Source: Planctomycetota bacterium
GTDB taxonomy: Bacteria; Planctomycetota; UBA11346
Assembly (NCBI GenBank): GCA_013816485.1
Contig: JACDEI010000001.1
Location: forward strand, 124,001 to 188,000
Direction: 5' to 3'
DNA length: 64,000 nucleotides
Below, one piece after another: positions 52,404 to 60,060 of this stretch; positions within the stretch are counted from its first letter, which is position 1; every line of letters starts with the position of its first letter. Position numbers and translations under genes: made by a program. Below the pieces are notes generated by a model that did not search any database, was not told the DNA's origin, and saw only the letters and a program-made list of their open reading frames with translations.

Positions 52404-53477
52404 TCAGGTACCAAGCACCGTATGCAGTGGCACGGACAGCTGGTTGTCGCGGTACCAGCGGCCGGGATCAGCGATGAAGTTGCGCAGCATGATGGGCAGG
52501 AACTGGCGCAGCTGTTGCCTCGGCTCCCAGCCCAACAGCGTGCGTGCCCGGCTGATGTCCACCTCGTAGTGGTCATCGGCAAGATCGACCATCCACGGTT
52601 TGATAAAGGGATCCTCACCAAGCGGCAAGGTCTCCTGCATCCACGCACCGACCTTGGCCATGACCTTGGGGATGTGGCTGGTCTCCCATTCCTCTGCGTG
52701 CAGGAAGTGGGCGATGGCGCGTTGCAGGTCACCATAGCTCATGGTGTCCGGCTCGCCGATCAGCAGGGTCGTCGATGGTGGTAGCCGGGCTCGCCGCTCC
52801 ACGGTCAGACGGATAGCTTCAACTACATCGTCAAGATGAACGAAGGTCTGTCCGTGGGAGAGATTTCCAGGGAAGACCTTGCTGGTGATGCTGCGTTCGT
52901 AGATGCGTTGGATCTGATGCGCGAGTGGGATGGAGTGACAATGCGCATCGTACAAACCGGCGATGCGCAAGATGGCAAGCGGCATGTCCTGGCACTCGTC
53001 ACGCAGGTAGGTCTCGGTCGCGACCTTCGAGCGCGGGTAATCCCACGTGGGAAGCAGCGGCCAGTCTTCAGTGATGGGTTTGCCGGGTTCGGTCGGCGCA
53101 TGCACCAGCATACTGCTGGCGTAGAGGAATTGGCCGACGTCGATTCCGCGCAGGGCGCCAACCAAACGCATGGTGCCGCGCACGTTGACCTGTTCGTACT
53201 GTTCGCTCGACTCACCGGAGAAATCATAATAGGCAGCCAGATGTATGACGGCGGCCAGCTGGTTGCGACACTGGAATGCCGCTTGGTCGCAGGCAGCACG
53301 TACACTTTCCTCCGAGACCAGGTCGACCTCGATGAGTCGGACATGCTCTGGCGGTTGTGGGGGTCCTGCACGGTCTAAGGCGATCACCTCGTAGGATTCA
53401 CGTAGGCGATCGCAGACTGCACTGCCAATCAAGCCACTGCTGCCGGTGACCAGAATGAAGGGGCGGTTCGTATCCAT
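52404..53477 (-). CDS. NAD-dependent epimerase/dehydratase (extended SDR)
   Basis: A 357-residue protein. Cofactor motif ILVTGSSGLIGSAVCDRL, VIHLAAYYDF, SSM (active-site Ser region) and the catalytic pair in YPRSK, then WDYPRSKVATETYLRDECQD. The C-terminal part resembles nucleoside-diphosphate-sugar epimerases. Ribosome site GGAGG lies 5 nt before the ATG at 53477. It has its own sigma54-like promoter, and the VKOR-like gene follows without a gap, so both are under that promoter. The substrate is unknown. Confidence 0.85.
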   Translation of the reverse strand: MDTNRPFILVTGSSGLIGSAVCDRLRESYEVIALDRAGPPQPPEHVRLIEVDLVSEESVRAACDQAAFQCRNQLAAVIHLAAYYDFSGESSEQYEQVNVRGTMRLVGALRGIDVGQFLYASSMLVHAPTEPGKPITEDWPLLPTWDYPRSKVATETYLRDECQDMPLAILRIAGLYDAHCHSIPLAHQIQRIYERSITSKVFPGNLSHGQTFVHLDDVVEAIRLTVERRARLPPSTTLLIGEPDTMSYGDLQRAIAHFLHAEEWETSHIPKVMAKVGAWMQETLPLGEDPFIKPWMVDLADDHYEVDISRARTLLGWEPRQQLRQFLPIMLRNFIADPGRWYRDNQLSVPLHTVLGT

Positions 53478-53508
53478 GCATCCTCCAACGCGGTGCGCCA
53501 TCGACGTA

Positions 53509-53525
53509 AGCGTGGGTCATGCCAA
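53509..53525 (-). promoter_or_regulatory. sigma54-like promoter
   Basis: On the minus strand TTGGCATG-N4-ACGCT with correct spacing. The predicted start is near 53498, 21 nt before the epimerase ATG. It lies just outside the stop of the upstream gene. Confidence 0.55.
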
Positions 53526-53528
53526 CGG

Positions 53529-54536
53529 TCAGGCGCGTGCGGACATGCCGATACACTTGCCGCGTGCTTGCGGGCTCTGGCCCAGCATCGCGGATTCGCC
53601 AATGGTGGGCTCGGGGGAAACGACAAGCGGATTTCCCGCGGTGGTTTCGTACACCAGCGGGATGATCAGACGGTCACGCTTGGCGAGCAGCCAGCCGCGC
53701 AGGCTGACGACGGGCGACAGCAGGCAGGCGATGATGAATTCGCGTGCGACGATGCCGGAGGCGACGCGACCTTCGGTAGAGGCCTGATGGTGCAGCGCGA
53801 TGAGCGCAAGCGCCACTTGCCGAAGTCGGAAGCGGGCCTGCGCTGGCGTGTTGTCACGCAGAAACGCGAACGCACGGGGATTGGCATCGGCGACGAACAG
53901 CAACTCGCAGATCAGCGCATCTGGCCCGGTCGGTGTTTCCGCGATCAAGGCCGTGGTGAACACCTCGGTCAGGAAGGCGTTGCGGATCGCGTTGAGCGAG
54001 GGATTCAGATGCGGGTCGTTGACCGCCACCACGGGAACTTCCACTGGCAGGGGGCGAGGGACGCGCCACGTCTGATCGGCGCCCTCCGCGTGCAGAAAAT
54101 GATGGACGCGGTCATACATGCGGCCGCATATCGTCACCGGTAAGGGAAAGGGCGATGGCTGGCAACCAAAGGTGAAACCATAACAGATCTGCGCCGCCTG
54201 CGCTGGGCTGAGGCGGCGTAACTCGTTCAACGAGATGTCGGCATCGAGCCGCACCAGCAGGTGCCACAAAAGGCGATAGAACCCGATCGCGAGGATCTGT
54301 AGGTCGGCGATCGGGATCCCTTGCCGCACGCGCAGCCCGCTCAGCACCATGGTCAAACCATCGTCAACGGTTGCTGCGTCACTGGTGGCCAGCGCTTGCC
54401 GCAAGCTGGTCAACGGCATGCGCAAGCGACCATCATCCACTGCACGCAACGCGGCATACAGACGGGCATTCCGCAGAGTGCCATCCACCATCGCCAGGGT
54501 GATGGCCGACTCCGCCGCGCAGACGTCGGCGTTCAT
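53529..54536 (-). CDS. Hypothetical protein, 335 residues
   Basis: A mostly helical protein starting MNADVCAAESAITLAMVDGT, with Leu/Ala-rich segments (ADLQILAIGFYRLLWHLLVR, RLRQVALALIALHHQASTEG). No signal peptide or clear membrane helix. No family is recognised. Its ATG overlaps the stop of the pseudo-receiver gene as ATGA, so the two products are coupled, perhaps as regulator and effector. Confidence 0.6.
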   Translation of the reverse strand: MNADVCAAESAITLAMVDGTLRNARLYAALRAVDDGRLRMPLTSLRQALATSDAATVDDGLTMVLSGLRVRQGIPIADLQILAIGFYRLLWHLLVRLDADISLNELRRLSPAQAAQICYGFTFGCQPSPFPLPVTICGRMYDRVHHFLHAEGADQTWRVPRPLPVEVPVVAVNDPHLNPSLNAIRNAFLTEVFTTALIAETPTGPDALICELLFVADANPRAFAFLRDNTPAQARFRLRQVALALIALHHQASTEGRVASGIVAREFIIACLLSPVVSLRGWLLAKRDRLIIPLVYETTAGNPLVVSPEPTIGESAMLGQSPQARGKCIGMSARA

Positions 54537-54967
54537 GGCGGCGTTAGCAGCGGCAGATATCGGGCGATGACGAGGTTGATCAGCGTGCGCCAGCCGTCCG
54601 ACGTCTGCGGTTTGAGCACATGGTCGGTGGCCCCCAGTGCCAGGCTGGGGAGCCCATCAGCGCGGGATTCGCTGAGCGTCACCACCGGAATGGTTTGCCA
54701 CGATGGGTGCCACCGACGTTCCTGCAGCAGCGCGGTGCCGGGGAAATGCGGCAGCTTGAGATTGAGCAGAATCAGGTCCGGCGTCGGTGCATGGATGAAT
54801 CCATCACGTTTGGCCAGGAAGCGGATGGCATTTACCACGTCACTCAGGATGTGGATCCGCAGATCAGGCCGGTCGCCCAGTTCACTGCGGATGGCATCCG
54901 CCTGGATGCGGTCGTGCTCCACCACCAGCATCTGAGGAATCACATGGAAGAGGCTGGATTCTGACAT
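54533..54967 (-). CDS. Receiver-domain protein lacking the phosphoacceptor Asp
   Basis: A 144-residue protein. Its CheY-like fold shows as MLVVEHDRIQADAIRSELGD at the start, VVTLSESRAD for the switch and VLKPQTSDGW for the Lys. The acceptor position reads LILLNLKLPHFPG, with Asn where Asp is expected, and the acidic pair is E-H-D, so classical phosphorylation is unlikely. GGAGA precedes the ATG. A consensus sigma54-like promoter lies 26 nt upstream. Confidence 0.85.
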   Translation of the reverse strand: MSESSLFHVIPQMLVVEHDRIQADAIRSELGDRPDLRIHILSDVVNAIRFLAKRDGFIHAPTPDLILLNLKLPHFPGTALLQERRWHPSWQTIPVVTLSESRADGLPSLALGATDHVLKPQTSDGWRTLINLVIARYLPLLTPP

Positions 54968-54992
54968 GGTGAGATCTCCTGGCGACGGCCCA

Positions 54993-55008
54993 TGCAGCAG
55001 ACGTGCCA
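54993..55008 (-). promoter_or_regulatory. sigma54-like promoter
   Basis: On the minus strand TTGGCACG-N4-CTGCAT, close to full consensus at both elements. The predicted start is near 54982, 15 nt before the ATG. Half-site GAATGCAGGGC lies about 85 bp upstream. Confidence 0.65.
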
Positions 55009-55036
55009 AGTGTGTGGTGGGCAGCAGCAGAAATGC

Positions 55037-55096
55037 GCTGCACGCTAACCGTGGTCAGCGTGCAGCTTCCGCCCTGGCAGGGCGTGATGCCCTGCA
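55037..55096. terminator. Two hairpins after the 55111 gene
   Basis: GCTGCACGCT pairs with AGCGTGCAGC (55037-55066, 10-nt loop with a further 3-bp ACC/GGT stem). GCAGGGC pairs with GCCCTGC (55078-55096). They lie between the barrel-like gene stop and the regulator promoter and may end transcription from 55111. Confidence 0.5.
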
Positions 55097-55110
55097 TTCG
55101 GCACTGCTGA

Positions 55111-55623
55111 TCAGAATTGGAAACCGTAGCCGATGCCGATGCTGGCGCCGATCACGCTGTCATCCTCGTCCTCGTCCTTGTCCTCGTCTTCCAAAACGCC
55201 GACTGCCCCGATGACTTCGAGGAAGTGACGACCGCGCTGCGACGGATCCAGGTCCATACTCCAGATGACCATCAGATCGACCTCCCAGCCGCTTCTATCG
55301 CTGTTGTGGAAAACCGCGCGTGGTCCGATTGCTAGCGCATGGCGTTCGGGCAGGTGGATGAAGCCAGGTTCCCAGACCAGCGCGCCGCCGCCGCCGCCGA
55401 CCTTGCTATCCTCGTTGACGAAGAGTTCCGGACGCAGTTGCACGCATGCTTCGCTCAGGCGCCATTCAGCGAATATGCCCGGCTCGATGCCTGATGTGCC
55501 CGCCAGCACCTGGACGCCTACGCGCGGTAGGTAATCCGCGTGGTCGTGGTCCACGGCAGCAAGGGGGAGTGCCGAGGTGGCGATGACGAACAGGCCTGCG
55601 AGAGGAAGAAGAGTGGAATTCAT
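55111..55623 (-). CDS. Secreted, probably outer-membrane, hypothetical protein
   Basis: A 170-residue protein with a signal peptide (MNSTLLPLAGLFVIATSALP, cleaved near LAAVDH). Alternating strands follow (VGVQVLAGTSGIEPGIFAEW, WEVDLMVIWSMDLDP), and it ends in an aromatic-rich strand (GASIGIGYGFQF) as barrel proteins do. It has a strongly acidic loop (EDEDKDEDEDD). Family unknown. It lies 12 bp after the ABC exporter stop on the same strand, so probably cotranscribed. Confidence 0.6.
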   Translation of the reverse strand: MNSTLLPLAGLFVIATSALPLAAVDHDHADYLPRVGVQVLAGTSGIEPGIFAEWRLSEACVQLRPELFVNEDSKVGGGGGALVWEPGFIHLPERHALAIGPRAVFHNSDRSGWEVDLMVIWSMDLDPSQRGRHFLEVIGAVGVLEDEDKDEDEDDSVIGASIGIGYGFQF

Positions 55624-55635
55624 TGAGTGCTCCGA

Positions 55636-57603
55636 TCACGCGCTCGGCTGGAGCGACGCGCCGTCATCGATCTGGGCCTTCACCAAGCGCTCGTACATCC
55701 CACCCGCACGCATCAACTCCTCATGCGTGCCGCATTCCTGCACTCTGCCCTCGGCGATCACCGCCACCTGGTCCGCATGCCGGATGGTCGCGAGGCGATG
55801 TGCGATGATCAGGGTCGTGCGTCCATGGCGCGCTTGTTCGAGCGCTTGCTGCACCAGCTTCTCGCCAGCGGAATCCAGCGCGCTGGTCGCCTCATCCAAC
55901 ACCAGGATGCGCGGATCACGATAGAGCGCCCGGGCGATGGCCAGACGTTGGCGTTGACCACCGGACAGGCCGCTTCCGCGATCGCCCAGCTCATGGTCGA
56001 TGCCCCCCGGCAGGGCGGTGATGAATTCCATGGCGTTCGCCAAACGCGCGGCCTCAAGGGCGCGGGTGCGATCGGGGCGTGAATCACCCCAACCGATGTT
56101 CGCCAGGATGGTGTCGTTGAAGAGCACCACGTCCTGGCTCACCACGCCGACTTGGCGACGCAGTGCCCGCAGATCGATGTCGCCCAGGTCGATGCCGTCG
56201 ATGGTGATGTGTCCGGCATGCGGAAGGTAGAAACCCAGGATGAGATTGGCGATCGTGCTCTTGCCTCCGCCGGACGGCCCCACCAGGCCGATGGTGCTGC
56301 CCGCACGGATCTGCAGAGCGAGCCCGTCGAGCACCGGCCGTTCGGCACCGGGATACGAGAACACCACGCCGCTCAGGTTGATGTCGCCTTGCAGACGCGG
56401 CATGCGACGGGCACCGTTCGGCGCTTCGTCCTCGTCACGATACATGCCGGCCAGGCTGCGGATGGCATCGACTGCGCCGGTCACCGCGGGCACGTGGTTG
56501 ATGATCGCGGTGGTGGCACCGGTGATGATGCCGTAGTAGCTCAGCAGGATGATGAACTGACCGATGGTGATCGGCTCGATGGTGAAGGACCAGCCGGCCA
56601 GGGTCAGCGGGAGCGGTTCGATGAGGATCAGCCAGACGCCGAGCATGACCACCGCGGTGTTCAGCACGGTGCTCAGCGCCCACGACGACGACCCGAAAAG
56701 ATTCATCAGGAAGTCGATCGACAGCCCCTTGCGTGCCACATCCCGCGCTCCGGCTTGCAACCGGCGTTCGACGAAACGCTCGGTGGCATGCGCCCGCGAA
56801 ATGCGCATGGCCTGCAAGGCCTCTCCCAGGCGGTGCAGGAACGCGCCTTCGGCCGTGCGGTAGGCTAGCTGCGCCTCGGCCAGATGGCGCCAGAGCAACC
56901 GCACCAGCACCAGGTTCACCACCACCCCCAGGAAGATGACTCCCAGCAGCAGCGGATTGGTCATGAAGATGATGACGCCCATCAAGACTATCACCGAGGC
57001 GTTCATCAGCAGGCCATCGGCGACGAAGGACTGAAACGCCTCCAGACGGTTGAGGTCAATGGTGAAACGCGCTTGGATTTCGCCGATCTTCTCGCGATCA
57101 TGGAAGTTCATGCTCAGCCGGTTGAGCCGGTGGATGAGCGCGCCGCGTAGACCTGCGGTGAGGCTGCGCGAGATGCGTGACAGCAACAGACGCGCACTGG
57201 TGTCGCCAATGATGTTCAACACGCACAAGCCTATGGTCGCCATGACGAAGAACGGCATGAACGCCATCGCCTTGCCGTCCGCACCACGGTTGGCCAAGTC
57301 GATGAGGTGGCCAGTCATCAGCGGTAGCAGGTAGATCGGCGCGAAACGCAGGTTCTGCAGCAGCCAGATCACCAGCCATTCCCACCAGCGGCCCGGTTGC
57401 AGCAGCCAGAACGCGCGCAAGGCGTGCGCACCCTGCTCCTGCTGCACCGGCGTGACCGCTTTCTGGATGCGTTGTGAATCGACCGGCTTGTCGCTGAGCG
57501 TCACCAGCCGCATCAGCCCGGCCGCCGGAATATCATCGGACGATACGGTCTCTTCCGCGGCGAGTGCAGCAGTCGCGCTCGCGGCAGGCTCAGGCTTGTT
57601 CAT
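55636..57603 (-). CDS. ABC exporter, fused membrane and ATPase domains
   Basis: A 655-residue half-transporter. The N-terminal cytoplasmic 80 residues are followed by a six-helix type I exporter domain (about 80-390). The ATPase has Walker A GLVGPSGGGKST, signature LSGGQRQRLAIARAL and Walker B ILVLDEATSALD with the H-loop in LIIAHRLATIRHADQ. It probably works as a homodimer; lipid, peptide or drug substrates are all possible. The ATG at 57603 coincides with the predicted sigma54 start point, so the transcript may be leaderless. Confidence 0.9.
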   Translation of the reverse strand: MNKPEPAASATAALAAEETVSSDDIPAAGLMRLVTLSDKPVDSQRIQKAVTPVQQEQGAHALRAFWLLQPGRWWEWLVIWLLQNLRFAPIYLLPLMTGHLIDLANRGADGKAMAFMPFFVMATIGLCVLNIIGDTSARLLLSRISRSLTAGLRGALIHRLNRLSMNFHDREKIGEIQARFTIDLNRLEAFQSFVADGLLMNASVIVLMGVIIFMTNPLLLGVIFLGVVVNLVLVRLLWRHLAEAQLAYRTAEGAFLHRLGEALQAMRISRAHATERFVERRLQAGARDVARKGLSIDFLMNLFGSSSWALSTVLNTAVVMLGVWLILIEPLPLTLAGWSFTIEPITIGQFIILLSYYGIITGATTAIINHVPAVTGAVDAIRSLAGMYRDEDEAPNGARRMPRLQGDINLSGVVFSYPGAERPVLDGLALQIRAGSTIGLVGPSGGGKSTIANLILGFYLPHAGHITIDGIDLGDIDLRALRRQVGVVSQDVVLFNDTILANIGWGDSRPDRTRALEAARLANAMEFITALPGGIDHELGDRGSGLSGGQRQRLAIARALYRDPRILVLDEATSALDSAGEKLVQQALEQARHGRTTLIIAHRLATIRHADQVAVIAEGRVQECGTHEELMRAGGMYERLVKAQIDDGASLQPSA

Positions 57604-57613
57604 GAACGCGTCT

Positions 57614-57630
57614 GGCACGCACAGTGCCAA
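57614..57630 (-). promoter_or_regulatory. sigma54-like promoter
   Basis: On the minus strand TTGGCACT-N4-GTGCC with correct spacing. The predicted start falls on 57603, the A of the ABC exporter ATG. Confidence 0.5.
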
Positions 57631-57666
57631 TCATTCCATGCTCGACGTCTCCCGTCAGGACACGCT

Positions 57667-57683
57667 CCCTGCACTTTGCATGG
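57667..57683. promoter_or_regulatory. TGCA-N3-TGCA dyad, putative enhancer site
   Basis: CCCTGCA-CTT-TGCATGG, 37 bp upstream of the promoter at 57614-57630. Confidence 0.45.
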
Positions 57684-57708
57684 AACAAGAAGTCGGACCA
57701 TTGCACCG

Positions 57709-58077
57709 TCATCGGATTCCCACGGCCGTGTCTGCCCAGGGAATGGCGCGGTAGAGTTCGCTCCAGGTCGGCGGGATCGCCGGCAGCGGCAGATCTGCCG
57801 TCAGGGTCGCAGCTTCCTGCGCGGCACAGGCATACACGCAGGTCTCGTGCTGCAGCAGGCGGCAAATGAGATGCGCGACCGAACGGGCCGCCTCTTGGCG
57901 GTGGCCTTCCACCACGCAGATCACCCGGTCTGCTTGGACCAACACCAAAGCATGGGCGCTGGTCAGCAACTCCGGCAGCTCTTCATTGGGATGATCCGTC
58001 AGCGGCATGAGCGATGGTTGGAGGGGGCACTGGGGAGTTCTCAGGGCGGGACGGTGTGCGATGGCGACGGATTTCAC
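57709..58077 (-). CDS. Hypothetical protein, 122 residues
   Basis: Starts MKSVAIAHRPALRTPQ. The middle (HALVLVQADRVICVVEGHRQ, ARSVAHLICRLLQHETCVYA) alternates strands and helices. No family is recognised. GGAGG lies about 12 nt upstream, within the last codons of the CBS gene, whose stop is 3 bp away; the two form an operon. A later ATG (MPLTDHPNEEL) is a possible start. Confidence 0.55.
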   Translation of the reverse strand: MKSVAIAHRPALRTPQCPLQPSLMPLTDHPNEELPELLTSAHALVLVQADRVICVVEGHRQEAARSVAHLICRLLQHETCVYACAAQEAATLTADLPLPAIPPTWSELYRAIPWADTAVGIR

Positions 58078-58080
58078 AGG

Positions 58081-58593
58081 TCACCTCCGGTTCTCGTGTG
58101 CAGGCAGCAGTGCGTCGGAATGGTTGGCGTCATCGACCGTCTCGGGGCCGGTCGGCGACGGCGCAGTGGCGACCTGCGGCGTGGTCTGCGCCTGCTCATC
58201 TGCCGACTGGTCGGTGATGAAACGATAAAGGTCTGCGCGGCTGATGATGCCTTGGCAACGGTTGTCGGCATCCACCACCACCAGGCGTCGGACACCGAGG
58301 GTGGAGAAGCGTTCGGCGCACTCACACAGGTCGGCATCACGCGCAATGGTCTGGACCGGGAAGCTCATGCAGAGGGCGACCTGAGTGTTTTCTGGGTCGA
58401 GCCCCTCGGCGACTGCACGGCAGGCCAGGTCGCGATCGGTGACGATCCCGACCAGACGTTTCTCGCCATCATCGCACACCGTCACCGGCAGACAGCCACA
58501 GCGACGTTCGTTCATGCGCAGGGCGGCGAGGCGGATGGAATCTTCCGGCGAACAGTCCGCGACATTGGCAGTCATCAGATCAGCGACACGCAT
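58081..58593 (-). CDS. Tandem CBS-domain protein
   Basis: A 170-residue protein. Two CBS motifs: MRVADLMTANVADCSPEDSI with RLVGIVTDRDLACRAV, and VALCMSFPVQTIARDADLCE with RLVVVDADNRCQGIISRADL. The tail of about 40 residues is Pro/Thr-rich. Stand-alone CBS pairs bind adenine nucleotides and often serve as energy or stress sensors. The ATG at 58593 was chosen since the domain starts there. A sigma54-like promoter lies 31 nt upstream. Confidence 0.9.
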   Translation of the reverse strand: MRVADLMTANVADCSPEDSIRLAALRMNERRCGCLPVTVCDDGEKRLVGIVTDRDLACRAVAEGLDPENTQVALCMSFPVQTIARDADLCECAERFSTLGVRRLVVVDADNRCQGIISRADLYRFITDQSADEQAQTTPQVATAPSPTGPETVDDANHSDALLPAHENRR

Positions 58594-58623
58594 GATATTT
58601 CTCTGGGGGTGGGTGATCGTCAT

Positions 58624-58640
58624 AGCACATGTCGTGCCCG
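58624..58640 (-). promoter_or_regulatory. sigma54-like promoter
   Basis: On the minus strand CGGGCACG-N4-GTGCT. GGCACG at -24 and TGCT at -12 with correct spacing; the first T of TTGG is missing. The predicted start is near 58613, 20 nt before the ATG. Confidence 0.5.
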
Positions 58641-58670
58641 AGGGCGGCGCGGCAGCGCCACGGCGCGGGA

Positions 58671-59219
58671 TCAGGTGCTCCACGGCCAGCGCAGCAGGGG
58701 GCTGAGGGTTCGTCGCGGGTGCATCAGCGCGAGATGGATGAGGGCGATCGACACGCTGCCGCTGAGCACCAGCAGCAGGAGGAGGTGGGCCGTGGCACCG
58801 GGCGCGGGTTCGTTTAGCGGTGCTCCGCTCCAGACCTCCCAGGGGCGCACCGCCACCGCGCACACCAGCACCACGGCATGCAGCGCCTGGAGGAGTGTAT
58901 GCAGCGCCGCTTCACCCGCCGGCAGGCCGTGTTGGAAGGCGCGGCTGCGCGTTTCCAGCGCCGCATCCCAGGCGACCAGGGCGAGATCCGCCAGCGCGAG
59001 CAGCGCTCCGAACCACAGCAACGGACCATGTGCCCAGCCCATCAGCAGCAGCAACACCACGCCGCTGAACAATATCGCCCGCGCCGTGTGGAGTGCGTGT
59101 TCCGCAGGAGCATGGCGATGCAGTTGGTAACGCCACAGGTGCAGCCACACGCCGTCGATGGTGGCAAGCACGGCATAGACCAGCGCGATGATTGCAGTCA
59201 GCAGGTGTGGATCAGCCAT
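58671..59219 (-). CDS. Polytopic membrane protein, unknown family
   Basis: A 182-residue protein with about five hydrophobic helices (LLTAIIALVYAVLATIDGVW; AILFSGVVLLLLMGWAHGPL; LLALADLALVAWDAALE; LLQALHAVVLVCAVAV; LLLLLVLSGSVSIALIHLAL). His and Arg residues border the first helix (LWRYQLHRHAPAEHALH). No family is recognised. The ATG at 59219 coincides with the start point predicted from its sigma54-like promoter; an in-frame ATG at 59234 would lie upstream of it. Confidence 0.65.
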   Translation of the reverse strand: MADPHLLTAIIALVYAVLATIDGVWLHLWRYQLHRHAPAEHALHTARAILFSGVVLLLLMGWAHGPLLWFGALLALADLALVAWDAALETRSRAFQHGLPAGEAALHTLLQALHAVVLVCAVAVRPWEVWSGAPLNEPAPGATAHLLLLLVLSGSVSIALIHLALMHPRRTLSPLLRWPWST

Positions 59220-59229
59220 GCGCGGGTCG

Positions 59230-59246
59230 AGCATGGCCCATGCCAA
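59230..59246 (-). promoter_or_regulatory. sigma54-like promoter
   Basis: On the minus strand TTGGCATG-N4-ATGCT, identical in both elements to the promoter at 38636. The predicted start falls on 59219, the A of ATG. It is divergent from the promoter at 59384, with half-sites ATTGCAGAG (59274) and CTGCATGGG (59305) between them. Confidence 0.55.
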
Positions 59247-59383
59247 CGCGAACTGCCGCCGATACCTGCCGATTGCAGAGCGACCAGCGGCCGGACGTAG
59301 GAAGCTGCATGGGATCGCGCGGACTGATCCTGCATCCGCCGCGCAAACTACGTGCTGAAAGATTCCGCTACCGCTCTGCGGCG

Positions 59384-59400
59384 TTGGCATGGCGATAGCT
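59384..59400 (+). promoter_or_regulatory. sigma54-like promoter
   Basis: TTGGCATG-N4-TAGCT with correct spacing. The predicted start is near 59411, 66 nt before the DUF4142 gene. Confidence 0.6.
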
Positions 59401-59476
59401 CTGGCACTGGTGGCACGCGTCCGTGCTGCGCCAAGCGACCGCTTGGCATCTTCATCACCCCCGCAAGGAACATCCC

Positions 59477-59986
59477 ATGCTGCTCCGTCGTTTTTTCATG
59501 CTGCTCGTACTCGTGCTCCCGTTCACCCTCATTCATGCTGCCGATCCGGCCGCTCTGCATGAGGACGATGCTATGTTTATCAAACGTGCGACCATCGCTG
59601 GTATGATGGAGGCCCGCGCCTGCGAAGCGGCACTCAAGCGCAACCTCACTGCGGAAGAGCAGTCCTTCGCCAAGCAGCTCATGAGCGACCATCAGAAGGC
59701 CAATGATGAGCTCTCTGCCATCGCCAAACGCAAGGGTTACACCCCGCCGGCCAACCTGCCCGACGACGAGCAGGACAAGCTCGCCAAGATGGGCGGAATC
59801 AAGGACAAGGATTTCAATGAGGAGTTCCTCGAACACCAGATCACCTGCCATAAAAAGGTGGTCGACCTGTTCGAAGACCAAGCTGAAGACGGCAAGGATA
59901 CCGAGCTGCGCGGGTTCGCCGCCAAGCACCTGCCGACCATGAAAGCGCATCTCGCGACCGCCAAGCGTCTCGAAGACAAGTACTGA
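59477..59986 (+). CDS. DUF4142 family exported protein
   Basis: A 169-residue protein with a signal peptide (MLLRRFFMLLVLVLPFTLIH, cleaved near HAADP). A four-helix, ferritin-like body follows: DDAMFIKRATIAGMMEARAC, EEQSFAKQLMSDHQKANDEL, NEEFLEHQITCHKKVVDLFE and AAKHLPTMKAHLATAKRLED, the hallmark of DUF4142 (PF13628). These periplasmic proteins are often stress-induced; the function is unknown. AAGGAA lies before the ATG. A strong terminator follows. Confidence 0.88.
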   Translation: MLLRRFFMLLVLVLPFTLIHAADPAALHEDDAMFIKRATIAGMMEARACEAALKRNLTAEEQSFAKQLMSDHQKANDELSAIAKRKGYTPPANLPDDEQDKLAKMGGIKDKDFNEEFLEHQITCHKKVVDLFEDQAEDGKDTELRGFAAKHLPTMKAHLATAKRLEDKY

Positions 59987-59996
59987 ATCGTGATGG

Positions 59997-60033
59997 CCGC
60001 GGCCACCGGATGCCTGGCATCCGGTGGCCGCGG
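59997..60033 (+). terminator. Perfect 17-bp stem-loop terminator
   Basis: CCGCGGCCACCGGATGC pairs with its exact complement around a 3-nt loop (CTG), followed by TGTTTCG. It lies 11 bp after the DUF4142 stop and before the oxidoreductase gene. Confidence 0.75.
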
Positions 60034-60060
60034 TGTTTCGTCTCCAGCCCGGGATGTTCC

